This document shows positions 28,046-37,842 of a stretch of DNA of 64,000 nt, piece by piece (position 1 is the first letter of the stretch; each line of letters opens with the position of its first letter). A model generated the notes under the pieces. That model ran no database searches. It was not told the origin of the DNA and saw only the letters and a program-made list of their open reading frames with translations. Origin of the DNA: Sphaerotilus mobilis. Its GTDB lineage: Bacteria; Pseudomonadota; Gammaproteobacteria; Burkholderiales; Burkholderiaceae_C. The DNA is taken from the NCBI RefSeq assembly GCF_004216565.1, contig NZ_SGWV01000009.1, positions 372,001 to 436,000 on the forward strand. Direction: 5' to 3'. Position numbers and translations under genes: made by a program.

Positions 28046-28452
28046 ACGTGCAGGACATCTCGTCGCACTGGGTTGCGCTGCATGAGGCGCTGGGCGTCGG
28101 CGCGCCGCTGGTGGACGAAGCCGCCTACCTCGCCCTGCTCGCCCAGGTGGATGCGATGGTTGACGCCACCGGCGGCAACGATGCGCACCCGCTCTGGGGA
28201 CTGATAGGCGTGGCGGGCGACCGCATCCGCGAGTTCGAGGCGCGTCATCATCCGTGGCCTGACACCAGCACACCCGCCCAGGTCCTGGCCAGCTTGATGC
28301 AGGACCACGGCCTGACCCAGGGCCAGTTGCCCGAAGTCGGCTCCCAGGGCGTGGTCAGCGAGGTGCTGGCCGGCAAGCGCAGCCTGAATCTCCGGCAGAT
28401 CAAGGCGCTGGCGGCAAGGTTCAGTGTGCCGATGGACGTGTTCGTGGGGTGA
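28042..28452 (+). CDS. higA: HigA-type antitoxin (second module)
   Basis: This 136-aa antitoxin has an N-terminal helical part that carries HPLWGLIGVAGDRIREFEARHHP. The C-terminal helix-turn-helix (LASLMQDHGLTQGQLPEVGS, then VSEVLAGKRSLNLRQIKALA) is typical of the HigA group paired with HigB_toxin. Its start overlaps the toxin stop by four bases. It should neutralise HigB and bind the upstream palindrome. No defect is visible. Confidence 0.9.
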   Translation: MNVQDISSHWVALHEALGVGAPLVDEAAYLALLAQVDAMVDATGGNDAHPLWGLIGVAGDRIREFEARHHPWPDTSTPAQVLASLMQDHGLTQGQLPEVGSQGVVSEVLAGKRSLNLRQIKALAARFSVPMDVFVG

Positions 28453-28514
28453 ACCTTCGCGCGGCGGAGGACGGCCTTGTCGCCATCGCTGCGCCGCGTC
28501 CCGTCGGCCGCCGA

Positions 28515-28702
28515 CGCCCAGTCGGATGCAGTGGCGGAAGCGGTCGGTGGCGCTGAACATCGTGCCCGGGGCGATGCAGATGCGGCGTGCCAGGCAGGCC
28601 TGGGTCAGCGCCATCGCATCCAAGCCTCCCGGCAACTCGACCCACAGGATGAAGCCACCGGCCGGGTCGGTGACGCGGGTGCCCTTGGGGAAGCCGACAC
28701 AG
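28515..28702 (-). pseudogene. remnant of a MocR/GntR-type PLP aminotransferase domain
   Basis: The minus strand encodes an isolated block, GTRVTDPAGGFILWVEL, then a segment that includes RRICIAPGTMFSA and FRHCIRL. This matches the end of the aminotransferase-like domain in MocR regulators and class I aminotransferases (PAGGFxLWVEL ... IAPGxxFS ... FRxCIRL). Nothing upstream or downstream in the frame continues the protein: no DNA-binding domain or PLP-lysine block is present. It is a fragment left between higBA and the DUF2917 gene. Together with the rest of 28453-28779, no other gene was seen. Confidence 0.6.
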
Positions 28703-28779
28703 CCGCGCCACCCGGTCCCGGTATGCCGGTGCGGTCCAGCCGTTCCTGTGGCTGGTGGGGTGCACAGAGGGCTCACACG

Positions 28780-29067
28780 ATGTGGCCCATGGATACCACC
28801 ACCGCCCTCGTCGCCCTGCCGGCATCGACCCCGGCCACCGCCTGCCCTGCGCTGTCGCTGGCGCACGCGGCCCTTCATCGCCGCGAGGTCGCCGTCGGCG
28901 CGTCGCTGACGGTGCTGGCCGGGCGCCTGTGGATCACGCTGCACGGCGATCCGGATGACCACTTCGTCGCCGCCGGACAAGGCTGGACGGCCACGCGCGC
29001 CGGGCGCTGCGTCATCCAGGGTGACGCGGACGGTGCGGCCGCCAGCCTCTGGCGCTGGACGGCCTAG
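28780..29067 (+). CDS. DUF2917 protein
   Basis: This 95-aa protein has the DUF2917 pattern LTVLAGRLWITLHGDPDDHF followed by a cupin-like strand (AAGQGWTATRAGRCVIQGD). The family is small, mostly betaproteobacterial and of unknown function. The ATG at 28780 is preceded by AGAGG with good spacing; a second in-frame ATG at 28789 is possible. It ends 65 bases before the pseudouridine synthase start. Confidence 0.7.
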   Translation: MWPMDTTTALVALPASTPATACPALSLAHAALHRREVAVGASLTVLAGRLWITLHGDPDDHFVAAGQGWTATRAGRCVIQGDADGAAASLWRWTA

Positions 29068-29132
29068 CGGTGCTGGCCGGGCGGCGCGGAGACAATCGCG
29101 CCTTTCCCCAACCGCCCATCCGCCCCGCCGCC

Positions 29133-29861
29133 GTGAAGCTCTCCCAACTGCTGTTCTCCCAAGGCTTCGGCCCGCGCCGCACCTGTGAAGGCCTGATCTG
29201 TTCGGGCGAGGTGCGCATCGGGGATGTCGTCGTCGACGACCCCTTCCACGAGGTCGATCCGGTCGGCCTGCGCTTTGTCGTCGAAGGCCAGGCCTGGACC
29301 TACCAGGAGAAGGCGCTGCTGGTGATGAACAAGCCCGCCGGCTACGAGTGTTCGCAGAAGCCCAAGCACCACCCGAGCATCTACAGCCTGCTGCCGGCGC
29401 CGCTGCGCCGTCGGGACGTGCAGACCATCGGCCGGCTGGACGAGGACACCACCGGCCTGCTGCTGTTCACCGACGACGGCAACCTGATCCACCGCTGGAC
29501 CTCGCCCAAGCATGTGCTGGCCAAGGTCTACGAGGCCGGCTGCAAACATCCGGTGGACGAGCGCGCGATCCGCGATCTGCTGCACGGCGTCGTGCTGCAC
29601 GACGATCCGCTGCCGGTGAAGGCGGCCGCCGCCGAGGCGACCGGGCCGTTCGAACATCCGCAGCACGGCACCTTGCACGGGCTGCGGCTGACGCTGACCG
29701 AAGGCAAGTACCACCAAGTCAAGCGCATGGTGGCCGCTGTCAGCAACCGGGTCGAGACCCTGCACCGCAGCACCTTCGGCGCCTACACCCTGCCGGCCGA
29801 CCTGGCGCCGGGCCGCTGGCGCTGGATCACCAGCCCGACCGAGGTCCAGCCGGCGGCCTGA
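29133..29861 (+). CDS. RsuA-family 16S rRNA pseudouridine synthase
   Basis: This 242-aa pseudouridine synthase has an N-terminal S4-like segment (KLSQLLFSQGFGPRRTCEGL, about residues 2-21). The catalytic motif is GRLDEDTTGLLLFTDDG, whose first Asp (about residue 99) attacks uridine. LTLTEGKYHQVKRMVAAV completes the RsuA/RluB/E/F signature. RsuA modifies U516 of 16S rRNA; assignment within the group is from overall resemblance. The start is taken as GTG at 29133, which gives the usual S4 start; another GTG at 29070 is in frame but adds a Pro/Arg-rich tail. Confidence 0.85.
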   Translation: MKLSQLLFSQGFGPRRTCEGLICSGEVRIGDVVVDDPFHEVDPVGLRFVVEGQAWTYQEKALLVMNKPAGYECSQKPKHHPSIYSLLPAPLRRRDVQTIGRLDEDTTGLLLFTDDGNLIHRWTSPKHVLAKVYEAGCKHPVDERAIRDLLHGVVLHDDPLPVKAAAAEATGPFEHPQHGTLHGLRLTLTEGKYHQVKRMVAAVSNRVETLHRSTFGAYTLPADLAPGRWRWITSPTEVQPAA

Positions 29862-29873
29862 GCGCCGCTCAGG
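29857..29873. terminator. bidirectional hairpin overlapping the rsuA-like stop
   Basis: CCTGAGCG (29857-29864) and CGCTCAGG (29866-29873) form an 8-bp stem around one C. It overlaps the stop codon of the pseudouridine synthase gene and ends 3 bases before the convergent gene. Terminator function is inferred from position. Confidence 0.45.
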
Positions 29874-29876
29874 TGT

Positions 29877-30281
29877 TCATTCCGTCACGATTGCTTGCGT
29901 GGCTTGCAGCTTGCGGGCGTCCGCCAACTGGGTCGACGCCGCATCCAAACCGCTGAAGGCGGCCAGTTCGGCCTGCCGGCCGCGGCTGCGGACCAGCTCC
30001 AGCACCATCTCCCGGACGTCGGGCGACAGGTCCGGCCAGAGCGCCCGGGCATCGGCCACGAACTGGTCGAGCCGGGCGTCGGAAGCCGGCGCGGCAACAG
30101 GCGCTGCGACCGGCGTGACCACCGGGGCAGGCACGCTGCCCGGGCGACTGACCCGTTCGACACGGGGCGCTGAGCCGACACGCGCGGCTGGACTCGCCAG
30201 CACGGCGCTGGCCGCCAACATGCTCAGGGTGCCCATGACACCCCAGGCCATCGTCAACTTGTGGATCCGCTTGCTGCTCAT
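29877..30281 (-). CDS. small exported protein with Pro/Ala/Val linker
   Basis: This 134-aa protein is not recognised. It has a basic N-terminus (SSKRIHKL) and a hydrophobic segment (AWGVMGTLSMLAASAVLA, about residues 9-26) that can be a signal peptide or an anchor. A Pro/Val/Ala-rich linker (VPAPVVTPVAAPVAAPA) follows, then a helical C-terminal domain (LDQFVADARALWPDL, VREMVLELVRSRGRQ). This is the layout of a periplasmic protein tethered by a flexible linker. Alternative in-frame ATG codons lie at 30302 and further upstream. It converges with the pseudouridine synthase gene. Confidence 0.55.
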   Translation of the reverse strand: MSSKRIHKLTMAWGVMGTLSMLAASAVLASPAARVGSAPRVERVSRPGSVPAPVVTPVAAPVAAPASDARLDQFVADARALWPDLSPDVREMVLELVRSRGRQAELAAFSGLDAASTQLADARKLQATQAIVTE

Positions 30282-30402
30282 CACCTTCACTCCATCCCGC
30301 ATGACTGCCGGTTCGGAATGAAGTCTGCGCAAGCCGCCGCGCCAGCGGGTTGCAGGACGTGTCAGGCGTGACAGCCGCAGCCGCCATGCCCGCCGTCCCG
30401 GG

Positions 30403-30774
30403 TCACAGCTTCTTGATCGACTGGTCGAGCTTCTTCATCTCCATGCGCGACAGCGCCAGGTTGCCGTGGCGGCGGTCGATGGACAGGTAGAGGAAGACCT
30501 CGCGGTTGATGCCCAGCGGGCGGATCAGGTGGTACTGCTCGGTCAGGCTGATGAGGATGTCCTCGATCGACTGGTCGCCGAGGCCGACCGCCTTCATCGC
30601 CTTGAGCTTGGCCTGCACGACCTGCGTGTTGGCGGCCGAGGCGGCCTCGATGTCGAAGCTGCCGTTGCTGGTGGACTCGATCATCATGCCGCTGGTCGAG
30701 TCGACCAGGGCGGCGGCGATGAAGCCTTCCAGGTCGCGCAGCGGCTGGATGGTGCGGGAGTTCGTGTTGGCCAT
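30403..30774 (-). CDS. Roadblock/LC7-domain protein
   Basis: This 123-aa protein fits the Roadblock/LC7 fold: DLEGFIAAALVDSTSGMMIES, then AANTQVVQAKLKAMKAVG and YHLIRPLGINREVFLYLSID. Bacterial Roadblock proteins work with small GTPases (MglA-like) in polarity and motility or act as regulatory scaffolds, but no MglA is in this window. The start is the Met of MANTNSRT. Upstream (30775-30967) there is no gene; an A/T-rich stretch holds GACAATTGTC (30875-30884), a possible promoter or operator. Confidence 0.7.
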   Translation of the reverse strand: MANTNSRTIQPLRDLEGFIAAALVDSTSGMMIESTSNGSFDIEAASAANTQVVQAKLKAMKAVGLGDQSIEDILISLTEQYHLIRPLGINREVFLYLSIDRRHGNLALSRMEMKKLDQSIKKL

Positions 30775-30967
30775 GTGGTTTCTGCCTGAATAGGGAGGGT
30801 GGGTCGGAGCCCCGACCGAGGCCGGCATCTCGTCGGGTTGCACCCATCGTAGGCAGCAAACGATTTCGGATCTTGACAATTGTCTGGTTTGAGACCGCCG
30901 ATCCGTGCGGTCCTGCCACCTGGGACACCACCTGAATGTGGGGGACGGGGCAGGTTTCGGGACGCAC

Positions 30968-31300
30968 TCACCCCAGCTCGATCACCCCGACATCTCCGCA
31001 ATCAACCATGTCCTGAATCGCTTGCCGATGGGCATGCAGGACGGCGAGCACTTGCTCATTGCGGCAGTTGCCCAGCACCAGCCGGATCACGACGGGCGGT
31101 GCGCCGTGGTGTGCCGCAAGGTCCAAAAAATCGTCGTCCTTGGTGACGAGCACGAACCCGGACTCCGCGGCGTAGCGCCAGACGGCCCGGTCGTCTGCAG
31201 CGCCCAGCCCAGCGAGCGTCACCTGCGTCGAACCGGGATAGTCGAGCTGCAAGGCAGGCACGAGGCGGTGCGACAGGTTTTCGTCCAGCAACAGCTTCAC
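30968..31300 (-). CDS. DUF5615 PIN-like toxin
   Basis: This 110-aa protein is of the DUF5615/PIN-like group. MKLLLDENLSHRL carries the first acidic residue pair, VLVTKDDDFLDLA the central Asp cluster, and VVIRLVLGNCRN follows, as in Mut7-C/VapC-like nucleases. The start is a GTG at 31300 that overlaps the stop of the DUF433 gene (GTGA). DUF433-DUF5615 pairs behave as type II toxin-antitoxin modules, with this protein as the presumed RNase. Confidence 0.82.
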   Translation of the reverse strand: MKLLLDENLSHRLVPALQLDYPGSTQVTLAGLGAADDRAVWRYAAESGFVLVTKDDDFLDLAAHHGAPPVVIRLVLGNCRNEQVLAVLHAHRQAIQDMVDCGDVGVIELG

Positions 31301-31527
31301 GCGGCGCGCACCCAGGCGGTGTGACGCTCGCGATCAGCCGCGTAGGCCAATGCAGCCTGGATGTCTTCGGGCGCGAGTTGCGGAAAGTCCTCGATGATTT
31401 CTTCGGTCGACATGCCGCTGGCCAGCCAGGCCAGCACGTCGTGCACCGTGATGCGCAGGCCCCGGATGCACGGTTTGCCGCCGCGTTTGCCGGGTTCCAG
31501 CGTGATCCGATCGCGGTAGAGCGACAT
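31297..31527 (-). CDS. DUF433 antitoxin
   Basis: This 76-aa DUF433 protein contains DRITLEPGKRGGKPCIRGLR, then ITVHDVLAWLASGMSTEEII and FPQLAPEDIQAALAYAA, the normal whole-length family pattern. It carries a helix-turn-helix-like fold and is taken as antitoxin and autorepressor. A GGAAACCC region precedes the start at 31527; an in-frame Met at 31545 is less likely. It overlaps the toxin gene by four bases. Confidence 0.85.
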   Translation of the reverse strand: MSLYRDRITLEPGKRGGKPCIRGLRITVHDVLAWLASGMSTEEIIEDFPQLAPEDIQAALAYAADRERHTAWVRAA

Positions 31528-31559
31528 GGGTTTCCTCCGAATCAAAGCGTGTCTTGACT

Positions 31560-34500
31560 CTACCGCGCCAGCACCGCCTTCAACGCCACCCCCGTGTGCG
31601 TCCTGCTGCGCACCACCTGTTCGGGCGAGCCGGCCATCACGACCTGGCCGCCGCCGGTGCCGCCTTCGGGGCCGAGGTCGATGACCCAGTCGGCTTCGGC
31701 GATGACGTCGAGGTCGTGCTCGATCACCACCACGCTGTGGCCGGCGTCGACCAGGCGGTGCAGGACGCGGATCAGCTTCTCGACGTCGGCCATGTGCAGG
31801 CCCACGGTCGGCTCGTCCAGCACGTAGAGCGTGTGCGGCGCGCCGGGGCCGCGGCGCACCGTGGCGCGCGGGGTCGGGCCGTCGGCGGGGCCGGGGGGCA
31901 AGGGCAGTTCATCCCGGACCTTGCTGAGTTCGGTCACCAGCTTGATGCGCTGGGCCTCGCCGCCGGACAGCGTCGGCGAGGGCTGGCCCAGCGTCAGGTA
32001 GCCCAGGCCAACGTCCTGCAGCAGGCGCAGCGGGTGGGCGATGCTGGGCATGCTGGCGAAGAACTCGACGGCCTCGTCGACCTCCATGCGCAGCACGTCG
32101 CCGATGCTCTTGCCGCGCCAGGTGACGGCCAGCGTCTCGGGGTTGAAGCGGGCGCCGTGGCAGAGGTCGCAGGGCACCTTGACGTCGGGCAGGAAGGCCA
32201 TCTCGATGGTGCGCATGCCCTGCCCTTCGCAGCCCGGGCAGCGGCCATTGCCGGTGTTGAAGCTGAAGCGGTTGGCGGCGTAGCCGCGCGCCTTGGCTTC
32301 GAGCGTCTCGGTGTAGAGCTTGCGGATGGTGTCCCAGAAGCCGATGTAGGTGGCCGGGCAGCTGCGCGGGGTCTTGCCGATCGGGGTCTGGTCGACCTCC
32401 AGCACGCGCTCGACGTTGCTCCAGCCTTCGACCGCCTCGCAGCCGGTCCAGGCGACCTTGGGCAGCGGCGCCTCGGCCGCCTTGCGGCCGGTGCCACGGG
32501 CGGTCACGGCCGCCTGCACATTGGCCAGCAGGACGTCGCGCGCCAGCGTGCTCTTGCCCGAGCCGGACACGCCGGTGACGGCCACCAGCCGGGCCAGCGG
32601 GACCTCGGCGTCGACGCTGCGCAGGTTGTGCAGCTTCGCGCCGCGCAGCGTCAGCACCGGCGTGTCGGCGTCGATGGTGCGACGCGGCTTGAGCGGGTGC
32701 TTGAGCGGCGCGTTGAGGTAGCGCCCGGTGATCGACTCGGGGTTGGCCTTGAGCTGCTCGGCGGTGCCCTCGGCCATGATGCGGCCGCCGCGTTTGCCGG
32801 CGCCCGGGCCGATGTCGATGATGTGGTCGGCGCGCCGGATGGTGTCCTCGTCGTGTTCGACCACCACCAGCGTGTTGCCCGAGGCGCCGAGCTTGTGCAG
32901 CGCGTCCAGCAGCACCTGGTTGTCGCGCGGGTGCAGGCCGATGGTCGGCTCGTCGAGCACGTAGCAGACGCCCTGCAGGTTGCTGCCGAGTTGGGCGGCC
33001 AGGCGGATGCGCTGGGCCTCGCCACCGGAGAGCGTCGGCGCGGCGCGGTCCAGCGTCAGGTAGCCCAGGCCGACCTCGTCGAGGAAGCCCAGGCGTGACT
33101 TGATCTCGCTGACGACATCGCGGGCGATCGCGGCCTCGCGGCCGTCGAGCTTCTGGCGCGTGACCCAGCGCGCCGCGTCGTTGACCGACAGCGCGGCCAG
33201 CGCCGCGATCGACTCGCCGCGAAAGCGCACCGAGCGCGACACCGGGTTGAGCCGCGCGCCGTGGCAGGCCGCGCAGGGCGTCGCCTCGGCGCCCTCCTCC
33301 AGCTCGATCTCGGGTTCGGCGAAGGTGCGCTCGCGGCCCTTGTTGTCGTCGTCCTGCAGGCTGTCGTCGAGCGCCTTGCGCTGCTCGCGCGTCAGCGTAA
33401 GGCCGGTGCCGACGCAGTCGGGGCACCAGCCGTGTTTGCTGTTGTAGGAAAACATGCGCGGGTCCAGCTCGGGGTAGCTGGTGCCGCATTGCGGGCAGGC
33501 ACGCTTGATCGAGAAGACCTTGGCCCGGCCGATGCGCCCGGAGGTGCCCGCCGCCATCGCCGTCTTCAGGCCCTTGAGCGGCGTCAGCAGGTGCAGCACG
33601 CCCTTGCCGTGTTCCAGCGCCTCGGCCAGCTTGGCGCGCAGCAGGGCCTCGTTCTCGGGTTCGACCACCAGGTCGGCCACCGGCAGCTCGATGGTGTGTT
33701 CCTTGTAGCGGTCGAGCTTGGCACCCTTGCCGCCCCAGCCGTCGGTCGGCAGGAACTCGCCGTCGACCCGCAGATGGGTGTAGCCCTTGCCCTTGGCCCA
33801 CTTGGCCAGGTCGGTGTAGACGCCCTTGCGGTTGACGACCAGCGGCGCCAGCAGGCCGATGTGCTGGCCGCGGTACTCTCGCAGCATCTGCGCAGCGATC
33901 GATTCGGGCGTCTGCGGCTGCACGGCCACCCACTCGTCGGGCACCGCGCCGGCCTTGTCGGGCAGGACATGGAAGTCGCTGCAGGCGGGGCAGTACTGGA
34001 CGCCCAGCTTGACGTAGAGCAGGCGCAGGAAGTGCCAGACCTCGGTGGTGGTGGCGACCGTGCTCTTGCGCCCGCCGCGCGACAGGCGCTGCTCGATGGC
34101 CACGGTCGGCGGGATGCCGTAGACCGCGTCGACGTCGGGCCGGCCGGCCGGTTGCACGATGCTGCGGGCGTAGGCGTTGAGGCTCTCCAGATAGCGCCGC
34201 TGGCCCTCGTTGAACAGGATGTCGAAGGCCAGCGTGCTCTTGCCCGAGCCGGACACGCCGGTGACGACGCTGAACTTGCCGCGCGGGATGTCGACGCTGA
34301 CGCCCTTGAGGTTGTGCTCGCGGGCGTTCACGATCTGGATCGCCTGGTCGCGCCGCGCCTTCAGCAGCGACTGCAGCGGGCGGCCTTCGGCGTCGGCCTG
34401 GGCGTCGCGCGCCTCTTCGGTCGACGCATAGGTGGCGCTCTTCTCGGCCACGCGCACGCCGCCGTGGCCGAGCATCTCCTCGTACTCGCGCAGGGCCCGG

Positions 34501-37500
34501 CCGGTGTGGCTGCTGGCGTGGGCGCGCAGGTCGGCCGGGGTGCCTTCGGCGACCAGCAGGCCGCCAGCGTCGCCACCTTCGGGGCCGAGGTCGATCAGCC
34601 AGTCGCTGGCCCGGATGACGTCGAGGTTGTGCTCGATCACCAGCAGGCTGTGACCGGCCTCCAGCAGCTTGCGGAAGGCCCGCATCAGCTTGGCGATGTC
34701 GTCGAAGTGCAGGCCGGTGGTCGGCTCGTCGAACAGGAAGAGCGTGCCCTTGCGGGCCAGCTTCTGGCGGCTGGCGGTGCTGTTGCGCGCCGCCTCGGCC
34801 AGGAAGCCGGCGAGCTTCAGGCGCTGCGCCTCGCCGCCGGACAGCGTCGGCACCGGCTGGCCGAGCTTGACGTAGTCCAGACCCACATCGGCCAGCGGCT
34901 GCAGCGCACGCACCACCTCGCGGTCGTCGGCAAACAGGCGCACGGCATCGGCGACGGTGAGTTCCAGCACATCGGAAATGCTCAGGTCGCGACCGGCCCG
35001 GGTCAGCCTGACCTCGCGGATCTCGGCCCGGTAGCGGGTGCCGTCGCAGTCCGGGCAACGCAGGTAGACGTCGCTCAGGAACTGCATCTCGACATGCTCG
35101 AAGCCCGAGCCGCCGCAGGTCGCACACCGGCCGTCGCCGGCGTTGAAGCTGAACATGCCGGCGGTGTAGTGGCGCTGCTGCGCAGCCGGCAGCGCGGCGA
35201 ACAGCTCGCGCACGGCATCGAAGGCGCCGACAAAGCTGGCCGGGTTGGAGCGCGCGGTCTTGCCGATCGGGCTCTGGTCGACGAAGACGGCGTCGGACAG
35301 CCAGTCCGCGCCGAGCAGCCGGTCGTGTTCGCCGGGCGATTCGGTCGCCTGGCCGAAGTGGCGGGCCAGCGCCGGGTGCAGCACGTCCTGGATCAGCGTC
35401 GACTTGCCCGAGCCGCTGACGCCGGTGACGCAGACCAGGCGCTGCAGCGGGAACTCGATCGTCAGGTCGCGCAGGTTGTGTTCGCGCGCGCCTTCGAGGA
35501 TCAGGCGCGGCGTGCTGTCCAGCACCGGCCGCGCCAGCCCCAGGCCGATGCTGCGGCGCGCACCCAGGTAGGCGCCGGTCAGCGTCTCGGCCGACTTGAG
35601 CTGTTCGGGCGTGCCGTCGAAGACGATGCGCCCGCCCTGCGTGCCGGGACCGGGGCCGAGGTCGATGACGCGGTCGGCCGCCAGCATCACCGCCGGGTCG
35701 TGTTCGACCACCACCAGCGTGTTGCCGGCATCGCGCAGGCGCAGCATCGCCTGGTTGATGCGGTGCATGTCGCGCGGGTGCAGGCCGATGCTGGGCTCGT
35801 CCAGCACGAACAGCGTGTTGACCAGCGAGGTGCCCAGCGCCGTCGTCAGGTTGATGCGCTGAACCTCGCCGCCCGACAGCGTGCGGCTCTGGCGGTCCAG
35901 CGACAGGTAGCCCAGGCCGACATCGCAGAGGTAGCGCAGCCGGGTGCGGACCTCGTCGAGCACGAGCTGCATCGCGGCATCGGCGGCGCCCTCGCCCGGC
36001 AGGTGCTGTGGCTCGGCGGCCAGTGCATCGGCGAAGCGGCGCAGGCGCTCGATCGGCACGGTCATCAGGTCATGCAGGCCCAGGCCGGGCAAGGCTTCGA
36101 GCTGCTCGCGCGTCCAGGCCACACCCTTGGGCATGAAGCGCTTCGCGGGCGACAGCACCGCGTCGGCCTGGGCCTTCGTGCCGATGCGCCACAGCAGCGA
36201 CTCGGTCTTGAGCCGCGCACCGCCGCAGTCGCCGCAGGGCGTGTAGCTGCGGTACTTGGACAAGAGCACGCGGATGTGCATCTTGTAGGCCTTGCTTTCG
36301 AGGTACTCGAAGAAGCGCCGGATGCCGTACCACTGCTGGTTCCACTTGCCGTTCCAGTTCGGCGAACCCTCGATGACCCAGTCGCGCTGGGCCGCCGTCA
36401 GCTGGTTCCACGGCGTGTCGCGCGGCACGCCAGCGTCCCCGGCGTACTTGATCAGGTCGTCCTGGCATTCCTTCCAGGCGGGCGTCTGCAGCGGCTTGAT
36501 GGCACCGCCACGCAAGGTCTTGCGCACGTCGGGGATGACCAGGCCGAAGTCCACCCCGATCACCCGGCCGAAGCCACGACAGGTCTCGCAGGCGCCGTAG
36601 GCCGAGTTGAACGAGAACATCGACGGCTGCGGCGCGCTGTAGCGGCGGTCGCTTTCCGGGCAATGCAGGCCCGCGCTGTAACGCCAGATCTCAGGCTCGG
36701 CAGGGGGGCTGTGGACAAGGTCCGAGCCGCCTTCCGCACCTGCCTCATTTTTGAGCACGTAGACATTGAAGCGGCCACCGCCACGTTTCAGCGCCGCCTC
36801 GATCGCCTCGACCACACGAACCTTCTCGGCGTTGCCCATGCGCAGCCGGTCGGCCACCACGTCCAGGCGCTTGCGTGGCCCCGCCGGCGTCGCGACCTCG
36901 CGTTCGGCCTGGATGCGGGTGTAGCCGCTGGCCGACAGCCACTGGGTGATCTCCTCGGTGGTCGTGCCGGCGGGCAGTTCGACCGGGAAGGTCAGCACCA
37001 GGCGCGGGTCGCCGGCCGCCGCCGCGCGGGCCTGCAGATCGCGCCAGATGCTCTGCGGATCGTCCTCGCGCACCGGCCGGGCGGTGTCGGCATCGTGCAG
37101 ATGGGCGGCGCGGCCGAACAGCAGCTTGAGGTGGTCGTTCAGCTCGGTCATCGTGCCGACCGTGCTGCGGCTGGTGCGCACCGGGTTGGTCTGGTCGATG
37201 GCGATGGCCGGCGGCACACCTTCGACCGCGTCGACCGCCGGGCGGTCCATGCGGTCGAGGAACTGGCGGGCATAGGCCGAGAAGGTCTCGACGTAGCGGC
37301 GCTGGCCCTCGGCGTAGAGCGTGTCGAACACCAGGCTGGACTTGCCGGAGCCGCTCGGGCCGGTCACCACCGTCAGCTCGCCGGTGCGGATGTCCAGATC
37401 CAGGTTCTTGAGGTTGTGCTGGCGCGCGCCCCGGATGCGGATCAGGCCGGCGCGCGAGCCGGGAGCGGAAGCGGAAGAACCATTCGAACCAGGCATGAGA

Positions 37501-37529
37501 GGCTGCTTGCTCAAGGGGGAACCGAGCAT
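31560..37529 (-). CDS. uvrA: double-length excinuclease ABC subunit A (tandem UvrA)
   Basis: This 1989-aa protein consists of two complete UvrA-like halves (about 1-1050 and 1070-1989); normal UvrA has about 940 residues. UvrA recognises DNA damage and loads UvrB in nucleotide excision repair. Four ABC ATPase Walker A motifs are present (GPSGSGKS at 57, GVSGSGKS near 703, 1091 and 1653), with four LSGGE signatures. Three of the four zinc fingers keep their Cys pairs (CATC/CPDC, CPQC/CPDC, CPGC/CDLC). In the first finger of half one the leading pair is broken (CPES instead of CxxC) while CETC remains. Each half has the conserved damage-sensing GARxHNL start. A second in-frame Met at 37496 is an alternative start. 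Such double UvrA proteins are known in some Proteobacteria; whether this one replaces or supplements the standard UvrA is not visible. Confidence 0.92.
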   Translation of the reverse strand: MLGSPLSKQPLMPGSNGSSASAPGSRAGLIRIRGARQHNLKNLDLDIRTGELTVVTGPSGSGKSSLVFDTLYAEGQRRYVETFSAYARQFLDRMDRPAVDAVEGVPPAIAIDQTNPVRTSRSTVGTMTELNDHLKLLFGRAAHLHDADTARPVREDDPQSIWRDLQARAAAAGDPRLVLTFPVELPAGTTTEEITQWLSASGYTRIQAEREVATPAGPRKRLDVVADRLRMGNAEKVRVVEAIEAALKRGGGRFNVYVLKNEAGAEGGSDLVHSPPAEPEIWRYSAGLHCPESDRRYSAPQPSMFSFNSAYGACETCRGFGRVIGVDFGLVIPDVRKTLRGGAIKPLQTPAWKECQDDLIKYAGDAGVPRDTPWNQLTAAQRDWVIEGSPNWNGKWNQQWYGIRRFFEYLESKAYKMHIRVLLSKYRSYTPCGDCGGARLKTESLLWRIGTKAQADAVLSPAKRFMPKGVAWTREQLEALPGLGLHDLMTVPIERLRRFADALAAEPQHLPGEGAADAAMQLVLDEVRTRLRYLCDVGLGYLSLDRQSRTLSGGEVQRINLTTALGTSLVNTLFVLDEPSIGLHPRDMHRINQAMLRLRDAGNTLVVVEHDPAVMLAADRVIDLGPGPGTQGGRIVFDGTPEQLKSAETLTGAYLGARRSIGLGLARPVLDSTPRLILEGAREHNLRDLTIEFPLQRLVCVTGVSGSGKSTLIQDVLHPALARHFGQATESPGEHDRLLGADWLSDAVFVDQSPIGKTARSNPASFVGAFDAVRELFAALPAAQQRHYTAGMFSFNAGDGRCATCGGSGFEHVEMQFLSDVYLRCPDCDGTRYRAEIREVRLTRAGRDLSISDVLELTVADAVRLFADDREVVRALQPLADVGLDYVKLGQPVPTLSGGEAQRLKLAGFLAEAARNSTASRQKLARKGTLFLFDEPTTGLHFDDIAKLMRAFRKLLEAGHSLLVIEHNLDVIRASDWLIDLGPEGGDAGGLLVAEGTPADLRAHASSHTGRALREYEEMLGHGGVRVAEKSATYASTEEARDAQADAEGRPLQSLLKARRDQAIQIVNAREHNLKGVSVDIPRGKFSVVTGVSGSGKSTLAFDILFNEGQRRYLESLNAYARSIVQPAGRPDVDAVYGIPPTVAIEQRLSRGGRKSTVATTTEVWHFLRLLYVKLGVQYCPACSDFHVLPDKAGAVPDEWVAVQPQTPESIAAQMLREYRGQHIGLLAPLVVNRKGVYTDLAKWAKGKGYTHLRVDGEFLPTDGWGGKGAKLDRYKEHTIELPVADLVVEPENEALLRAKLAEALEHGKGVLHLLTPLKGLKTAMAAGTSGRIGRAKVFSIKRACPQCGTSYPELDPRMFSYNSKHGWCPDCVGTGLTLTREQRKALDDSLQDDDNKGRERTFAEPEIELEEGAEATPCAACHGARLNPVSRSVRFRGESIAALAALSVNDAARWVTRQKLDGREAAIARDVVSEIKSRLGFLDEVGLGYLTLDRAAPTLSGGEAQRIRLAAQLGSNLQGVCYVLDEPTIGLHPRDNQVLLDALHKLGASGNTLVVVEHDEDTIRRADHIIDIGPGAGKRGGRIMAEGTAEQLKANPESITGRYLNAPLKHPLKPRRTIDADTPVLTLRGAKLHNLRSVDAEVPLARLVAVTGVSGSGKSTLARDVLLANVQAAVTARGTGRKAAEAPLPKVAWTGCEAVEGWSNVERVLEVDQTPIGKTPRSCPATYIGFWDTIRKLYTETLEAKARGYAANRFSFNTGNGRCPGCEGQGMRTIEMAFLPDVKVPCDLCHGARFNPETLAVTWRGKSIGDVLRMEVDEAVEFFASMPSIAHPLRLLQDVGLGYLTLGQPSPTLSGGEAQRIKLVTELSKVRDELPLPPGPADGPTPRATVRRGPGAPHTLYVLDEPTVGLHMADVEKLIRVLHRLVDAGHSVVVIEHDLDVIAEADWVIDLGPEGGTGGGQVVMAGSPEQVVRSRTHTGVALKAVLAR

Positions 37530-37581
37530 TCTAGGAAGCCAGCCCCGTCCCTGCTGCCGCTGTCAGGCACGACCCGAGCCC

Positions 37582-37794
37582 TGTGTACAAGTCTGGGGAC
37601 AAGCCTTGCGCGGGCTGTGCAAGACCGGGTGGATGAGCTGTGCGGACACGGTGGACAGAAACGGTCCGATGCGGTCGGAACGCATCCGTCGGTGGACAAA
37701 GGGCGATCGGCTTGTGGACAAGCTGGGGGCAGGCTGTGCAGGCGGCGGGACGGCGTGTGGACAAGCCGCTGGCGGTCGATCCACCTGTGGACAA
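37582..37794. promoter_or_regulatory. cluster of DnaA-box-like TTGTCCACA sites upstream of uvrA
   Basis: The plus strand carries TGTGGACAA (complement TTGTCCACA) at 37713-37721, 37756-37764 and 37786-37794, all in the same direction and all followed by GC. One-mismatch copies lie at 37582-37590, 37594-37602 and 37691-37699. TTGTCCACA is one base from the E. coli DnaA box TTATCCACA and is the preferred form in GC-rich genomes. The 37530-37842 stretch has no other gene. It is the upstream region of uvrA. Confidence 0.6.
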
Positions 37795-37842
37795 GCCTGG
37801 GGGCAAGCGATGGACAGGCTGGGAACAAGGCGGGACAACCAT

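Noticed and set aside
31909-35127. 1072-codon minus-strand frame overlapping uvrA in another register
   Set aside because: Arg/Pro/Gly-rich translation without motifs, fully nested in uvrA. It is a frame shadow.
37621-37660. LexA (SOS) box upstream of uvrA
   Set aside because: CTGT and ACAG half-sites occur but not at the CTGT-N8-ACAG spacing. No acceptable SOS box was found.
37530-37842. Origin of replication (oriC) upstream of uvrA
   Set aside because: DnaA-box-like sites are present, but no A/T-rich unwinding element and no dnaA, dnaN or rpmH gene is nearby. It is kept only as a DnaA-box cluster.
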